Shown here in pieces: positions 55,307-59,047 of a stretch of DNA of 59,047 nucleotides. The DNA is taken from contig CAJQLY010000022.1 in NCBI GenBank assembly GCA_905479295.1, positions 1 to 59,047 on the forward strand, read 5' to 3'. The stretch comes from an uncultured Gammaproteobacteria bacterium. GTDB lineage: Bacteria > Pseudomonadota > Gammaproteobacteria > UBA4575. The notes beneath the pieces are model-generated. The model had not been told where the DNA came from and did no database searches. It saw only the letters and a program-made list of their open reading frames with translations. Made by a program: the position numbers and the translations under genes. How positions within the stretch are numbered: position 1 is the stretch's first letter; each line of letters begins with the position of its first letter.

Positions 55307-55334
55307 AAAAAACGGGCTTAAAGCCCGTTTTTTT
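55307..55334 (+). terminator. Strong intrinsic terminator after 34-residue ORF
   Basis: AACGGGC-TTAAA-GCCCGTT is a perfect stem with a T7 tract on one side and a run of A's on the other, so it can act in both directions. It separates the small ORF from pgi. It also means that pgi has to be read from a promoter beyond it or through it. Confidence 0.92.
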
Positions 55335-55359
55335 GTTTCTAACTTTACCTTCAAACCCT

Positions 55360-56961
55360 ATGACCACAGTCGCGTGGAAAGCCCTTAATAAACACTTAGG
55401 GGATATTCAGAATCATCAGCTACGCGATCTTTTCGCTAGCCAAACAGACCGTTTCCAACAGCTCCATCTGGAGTTTGAGGGTGGTCTATTAGACTATTCC
55501 AAAAATCGTCTCAATCAAGTCACTCTTGATAAATTATTCGACCTAGCCTCCGAAGCAAAATTAGAGCACTGGCGAGAACTGCTTTTCAGTGGTGGTCAAA
55601 TCAACCACACTGAACAACGCGCAGTCTTACACACAGCATTACGTGACAATAAGCCAAACCCTAAGCAAACACTGGTTTCACGTGAACTGGACCGCATGCA
55701 GCAAATGGTTGAACAGTTCAGTCAGAAAAAATGGTTAGGCAGCAGTAATAAACCACTCAGAGAAGTTGTCGTTATTGGTATTGGCGGCTCCTATCTTGGC
55801 CCTAAGCTTGCCTCTGAAGCGCTACAGACCTACGCCCAAAAAGATGTTCTCGTGCACTACATTAGTAATGTTGATGCACATGATATGCATGAAGTCTTAG
55901 GCTTGATTGATCCAACAGAAACACTCTTTATTGTTATCTCAAAAAGTTTTACGACACAAGAGACTAGTACTAATATGCGTAGCTGTATGCGCTGGTTAGT
56001 AGAAAAAACTGGTGATCAGTCAGTCATACAGAAGCAATTTATAGGCATTACGGCAAATACTGAGCTTGCACTTAAGGCAGGTCTAGCTGCTAACAATATC
56101 CTGAGCATGTGGGATTGGGTAGGAGGCCGTTATTCACTCTGGAGTACTGTTGGCTTACCCTTAGCATTACTTCTAGGTATGGATCAGTTCCGTCAATTAT
56201 TGGCCGGCGCCCATAGCATGGATGAACATTTCCGAAATCAAGATTTCAATAAAAATGCACCCGTATTAATGGCGCTGATCGGTATTTGGAACCGGAACTT
56301 CTTAAATCTCCCAGCCTATGCTGTCTTACCCTATGACTCTCGTTTACGTAGTCTACCGCGCTATCTGCAACAACTTGATATGGAAAGTAATGGTAAAGAC
56401 GTAGATCGGCATGGTAAGGCTTGCACATATCAAACTGCCCCTATTTTATTTGGTGAGGCCGGCACAAATGGTCAACATGCTTTCCACCAGTTACTACACC
56501 AAGGCACTACAACTGTTCCTTGTGACTTTATTGGCTTTCGCCAAACTAACTATAGCCAAGAGCATCATCATATTCTGCTCTCTAATATGTTAGCTCAGTC
56601 ACAGGCCATGATGACCGGGCGCACCTTAGAAGAAAGCACTGCTATGCTACAAGCAAAAAATGCAGAACGTATTGATACCCTTGCACCAGCTATGAGTTTC
56701 AGTGGTAACCGCCCAAGTAACACCCTGCTCTTCGATCGACTCACCCCCTTCAGACTTGGTAGTTTATTAGCCCTATATGAACACAAAGTCTTTGTTCAAG
56801 GCATTATCTGGAATATCAATTCGTTTGATCAAATGGGCGTAGAACTTGGCAAAACACTAGGTGATAAGATATTACAAAGTCTACAAAGCAAATCGATCAG
56901 TAATGAGTTTGATAGCTCTACCGCAGCTCTACTGACCTACCTAATGCAGCAAAGCGATTAA
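55360..56961 (+). CDS. pgi: Glucose-6-phosphate isomerase
   Basis: Pgi interconverts glucose- and fructose-6-phosphate. The 533-residue protein begins with MTTVAWKALNKHLGDIQ. It has NHTEQRAVLHTALR, VVIGIGGSYLGPKLASEAL, TLFIVISKSFTTQET, WDWVGGRYSLWSTVGL and ESNGKDVDRHG, and the catalytic-region HQLLHQGTTTVPCDFIG. I use the ATG at 55,360; the ORF track adds nine codons that run into the terminator's T tract. No gene overlaps it. Confidence 0.96.
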   Translation: MTTVAWKALNKHLGDIQNHQLRDLFASQTDRFQQLHLEFEGGLLDYSKNRLNQVTLDKLFDLASEAKLEHWRELLFSGGQINHTEQRAVLHTALRDNKPNPKQTLVSRELDRMQQMVEQFSQKKWLGSSNKPLREVVVIGIGGSYLGPKLASEALQTYAQKDVLVHYISNVDAHDMHEVLGLIDPTETLFIVISKSFTTQETSTNMRSCMRWLVEKTGDQSVIQKQFIGITANTELALKAGLAANNILSMWDWVGGRYSLWSTVGLPLALLLGMDQFRQLLAGAHSMDEHFRNQDFNKNAPVLMALIGIWNRNFLNLPAYAVLPYDSRLRSLPRYLQQLDMESNGKDVDRHGKACTYQTAPILFGEAGTNGQHAFHQLLHQGTTTVPCDFIGFRQTNYSQEHHHILLSNMLAQSQAMMTGRTLEESTAMLQAKNAERIDTLAPAMSFSGNRPSNTLLFDRLTPFRLGSLLALYEHKVFVQGIIWNINSFDQMGVELGKTLGDKILQSLQSKSISNEFDSSTAALLTYLMQQSD

Positions 56962-56993
56962 ATCTTGGCACTCAGAAGCCTCATCTAGTTATC

Positions 56994-57584
56994 ATGAAAA
57001 AACCATTTGCCGCTGCCGCTGATGAAAACAAAGAGGCCATCGCTGCGGTCTTACTGACTGAATTAGCCAACGCTAATCATATTATTGAGATCGGTAGTGG
57101 CACTGGCCAACATGCCGTACATTTCAGCAAGCTACTACCTCATCTAACCTGGCACTGCAGCGACCAAAGTAGCCATATAGCAGGTATTCAGCTCTGGCTA
57201 GAATCAGCTGGTCTCAATAATACGCCGCCTGCCTTTGTTTTAGATATCAGCCAAGATTGGCCCAAGCAGATTTATGACGCCGCCTATGCCGCTAATATTG
57301 CGCATATTATGCATTGGCCAGAGATTGAAGACCTATTTGCAGGCTTAAGCACAATACTCGGCCATGGTGCTTATTTTTATCTCTATGGCCCATTTAGTTT
57401 TGATACCAAATTCAGTAGCCAAAGCAACCAAGCCTTTGATCAGTTTCTACGCCAGCAAGACCCACACTCAGGTCTACGTGACAAAAACGAACTCGATCAG
57501 CTCGCCCTCAAGCATGGATTGATCGCAGCAGCCTCTTGGGCAATGCCAACGAACAATCATATTTTAAGCTGGCAAAAGACCTAG
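56994..57584 (+). CDS. DUF938 SAM-dependent methyltransferase-like protein
   Basis: A 196-residue protein of the DUF938 family. The SAM-binding block IIEIGSGTGQHAVHFSKLLPHLTWHCSDQS stands at residues about 30-60. IAHIMHWPEIEDLFAGLSTILGHGAYFYLYGPF follows, with FDQFLRQQDPHSGLRDKNEL near the end. No substrate is known for the family. The stop overlaps the queG stop by four bases at the convergent end. Confidence 0.88.
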   Translation: MKKPFAAAADENKEAIAAVLLTELANANHIIEIGSGTGQHAVHFSKLLPHLTWHCSDQSSHIAGIQLWLESAGLNNTPPAFVLDISQDWPKQIYDAAYAANIAHIMHWPEIEDLFAGLSTILGHGAYFYLYGPFSFDTKFSSQSNQAFDQFLRQQDPHSGLRDKNELDQLALKHGLIAAASWAMPTNNHILSWQKT

Positions 57585-58663
57585 CATTGCAAGCTGCTCG
57601 TTTGGTGTTGAGCAATTGCCCAACTGATATGTTCTTGCACCATTGCACTCGGGTAGTCTAAGCGTGCTTGCAAGGCCTGTATGACCTCATCACTACTGAC
57701 CGCGTTACCTAGTGCTACTGCGATATTCCTCAGCCATTGCTCATGCCCAATGCGACGCATAGCAGACCCTTCTGTGTTTTTTAAAAACTCCTCTTCACTC
57801 CAGGCAAAGAGATCGACTAAACGGGATGAATCTAACTGTTGGCGTGCAGCAAAGTCGGCTAATTCCGAGGTTTGCGCAAAGCTATTCCAGGGACAGGCTA
57901 ATTGACAATCATCACAGCCATAAATGCGATTACCAATTGCTTGCCTAAATTCTTCTGCAATGCTGCCTTTATTCTCAATCGTTAGATAGGAAATGCAACG
58001 CCGCGCATCTAGCTCATAGGGCGCAATAATAGCCTGCGTAGGACAGATATCGATACAGGCCTGACAGCTACCACAGGCATTTTCTACTTTTGAGCTCAAT
58101 GGTAAAGGTAGATCAGTAAATAACTCACCGAGAAAAAACCAGGACCCTGCATCATGTGAAATTAAGTTTGTATGTTTCCCGATCCAACCTAGGCCTGCCT
58201 TTTCAGCCAACGGCTTTTCTAATACCGGTGCGCTATCAACAAAAGCACGGTAACCAAACTCACCTACCTCATCTTGAATCTTATCAGCCAACTTTTGCAG
58301 CCGTTTGCGTAACACCTTATGATAGTCACGACCTAAGGTATAACGTGAGATATAGGCCAAATCGCTATCCTCTAAAACGGCAATAGGGTCTCGCGTACGC
58401 GGCGGATAATAGTCCATGCGCACACTAATGATACGCAAAGTCCCCGGTAGCAACTGATTTGGCTTTGAACGCATCTGACCATGTTTAGCCATATACCCCA
58501 TATCACCATGATGTCCCTTATCCAGCCAACGCAACAAATAGGCCTCATGCTCATCAAGATTGGTATCGGCGATGCCAACATGATTAAATCCAAGTTGTTG
58601 CGCCCACTCTTGGATATGCTGCACAAGTTCCTGTGGCGACGACGAATTAGGCTTAGAAGACAT
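57581..58663 (-). CDS. queG: Epoxyqueuosine reductase
   Basis: QueG performs the last step of queuosine synthesis on tRNA, reducing epoxyqueuosine with cobalamin and two 4Fe-4S clusters. The 360-residue protein has two ferredoxin-like cysteine motifs, CGSCQACIDICPTQAI and IYGCDDCQLACPWN. It also contains YISRYTLGRDYHKVLRKRLQKLADKI and WIGKHTNLISHDAGSWFFLGELFTDL. The ATG of MSSKPNSS is preferred over the ORF-track start 27 codons upstream, which would overlap the tsaE promoter region. It is divergent from tsaE, a pairing seen widely. Confidence 0.93.
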   Translation of the reverse strand: MSSKPNSSSPQELVQHIQEWAQQLGFNHVGIADTNLDEHEAYLLRWLDKGHHGDMGYMAKHGQMRSKPNQLLPGTLRIISVRMDYYPPRTRDPIAVLEDSDLAYISRYTLGRDYHKVLRKRLQKLADKIQDEVGEFGYRAFVDSAPVLEKPLAEKAGLGWIGKHTNLISHDAGSWFFLGELFTDLPLPLSSKVENACGSCQACIDICPTQAIIAPYELDARRCISYLTIENKGSIAEEFRQAIGNRIYGCDDCQLACPWNSFAQTSELADFAARQQLDSSRLVDLFAWSEEEFLKNTEGSAMRRIGHEQWLRNIAVALGNAVSSDEVIQALQARLDYPSAMVQEHISWAIAQHQTSSLQC

Positions 58664-58743
58664 GCTGCTATAGTACCTACTGTCGCCTTTAGAGTGAACC
58701 GACTGGATTGAAGTAAACGCACCATCAGCAACCATAAAAAACA

Positions 58744-59047
58744 ATGACCTTAGCGAATATGCCCAGCTCTCCGAGCTTACCCGGCCTACCTGATACGCCT
58801 GTTCTAATCGAATCTAGTACTGCGATGGAGGTGTTTTCAGCCTGCTTAGCAGGTGTTCTACAAGCGCCTGCATTGGTATTTTTGGAAGGTGATCTAGGTG
58901 TTGGTAAAACCACCTTTGTACGTGGTTATCTGCGTGCCCTAGGCTATCAAGGCCATGTCAAAAGCCCAACATTCACACTAGTTGAAAGCTATACATTGGC
59001 ATCTTATAAGATCCATCACTTTGATCTCTACCGCTTAAGCGACCCTG
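58744..59047 (+). CDS. tsaE: tRNA threonylcarbamoyladenosine synthesis protein TsaE, cut by window end
   Basis: The start of a P-loop ATPase needed for N6-threonylcarbamoyl-adenosine modification of tRNA. LVFLEGDLGVGKTTFVRGYLRALG holds the Walker A motif, followed by VKSPTFTLVESYTLASYKIHHFDLYRL, the TsaE Walker B region. It begins at ATG 58,744 or 58,759 (MPSSPSLPG), both in frame. The gene runs off the right edge, with about 101 codons visible of the roughly 150-160 expected. It is read away from queG. Confidence 0.92.
   Translation, partial: MTLANMPSSPSLPGLPDTPVLIESSTAMEVFSACLAGVLQAPALVFLEGDLGVGKTTFVRGYLRALGYQGHVKSPTFTLVESYTLASYKIHHFDLYRLSDP

Overview
The window is a stretch of gammaproteobacterial chromosome, made mostly of core metabolic and information-processing genes in short operons. 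The order TRZ/ATZ hydrolase - ubiG - mupP-like - yciK next to mtnA, gyrA, serC, pheA, tyrA, aroA, cmk, rpsA, ihfB is the arrangement I know from Pseudomonas and relatives. The intermediate base composition, a type I-F cas1 and a quinoprotein-type metallohydrolase remnant fit a free-living, possibly marine or methylotroph-like gammaproteobacterium. I cannot name the genus.

Layout. 0.1-5.2 kb: aspartate aminotransferase, tRNA-Asn, an AT-rich patch with two RgpF-like (rhamnan synthesis F) genes, galU and a ComEA-like protein. 5.3-12.3 kb: a minus-strand run pheA-tyrA-aroA-cmk-rpsA-ihfB-pyrF. 12.5-16.9 kb: an accessory insert of an acyl-CoA ligase and a PLP decarboxylase of the exosortase-A-associated types, a small acyl carrier protein and a UDP-glucuronate-epimerase-like gene, lying between pheA and serC. 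17-26.8 kb: serC, gyrA, mtnA, then mtaD-like, ubiG, mupP-like, rmuC, yciK. 27-28.9 kb: an intact type I-F cas1, the Cas2 end of a broken cas2/3, and a metallo-beta-lactamase gene broken at the same point. 29-35.9 kb: a HhH-GPD glycosylase, rluB, scpB, scpA, trpS, yciO, then yciB, yciI and a parvulin lipoprotein. 36-43 kb: a small ORF, an unknown zinc-knuckle-like protein, mlaA, argG, rnt, grxD, an asparagine-synthetase-like NAGGN amidotransferase, a 25-residue membrane peptide and a PuuD-like membrane protein. 43-59 kb: argD, argF, an agcS symporter fragment, nadC, mazG, cmoA-cmoB, glnK-amtB, pcnB-folK-dNK-panB-panC, a 34-residue membrane peptide, pgi, a DUF938 methyltransferase, queG and the start of tsaE.

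How the genes fit together. Pathways represented are aromatic amino acids (aroA, tyrA, pheA), serine, arginine (argD, argF, argG), NAD, pantothenate and folate synthesis, tRNA modification (cmoA/B, queG, tsaE, yciO family), chromosome segregation (scpA/B) and ammonium sensing and uptake (glnK-amtB). Surface or exopolysaccharide functions are spread over several loci (RgpF-like genes, galU, the ligase/decarboxylase/ACP/epimerase insert). 

The most interesting points are: (1) a deletion scar at about 28,245-28,252 that truncated both cas2/3 and a convergent metallohydrolase, leaving a bare Cas1 + Cas2-domain pair with no array or effector genes in view; (2) an exosortase-A-type ligase/decarboxylase/ACP set without exosortase; (3) an A10 tract that splits the first RgpF-like gene by one frame; (4) a sodium:alanine symporter remnant fused into the nadC start; (5) three small proteins (25, 34 and 52 residues) absent from the ORF track, two of them followed by good terminators. 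Starts given here differ from the ORF track where a better start is visible.
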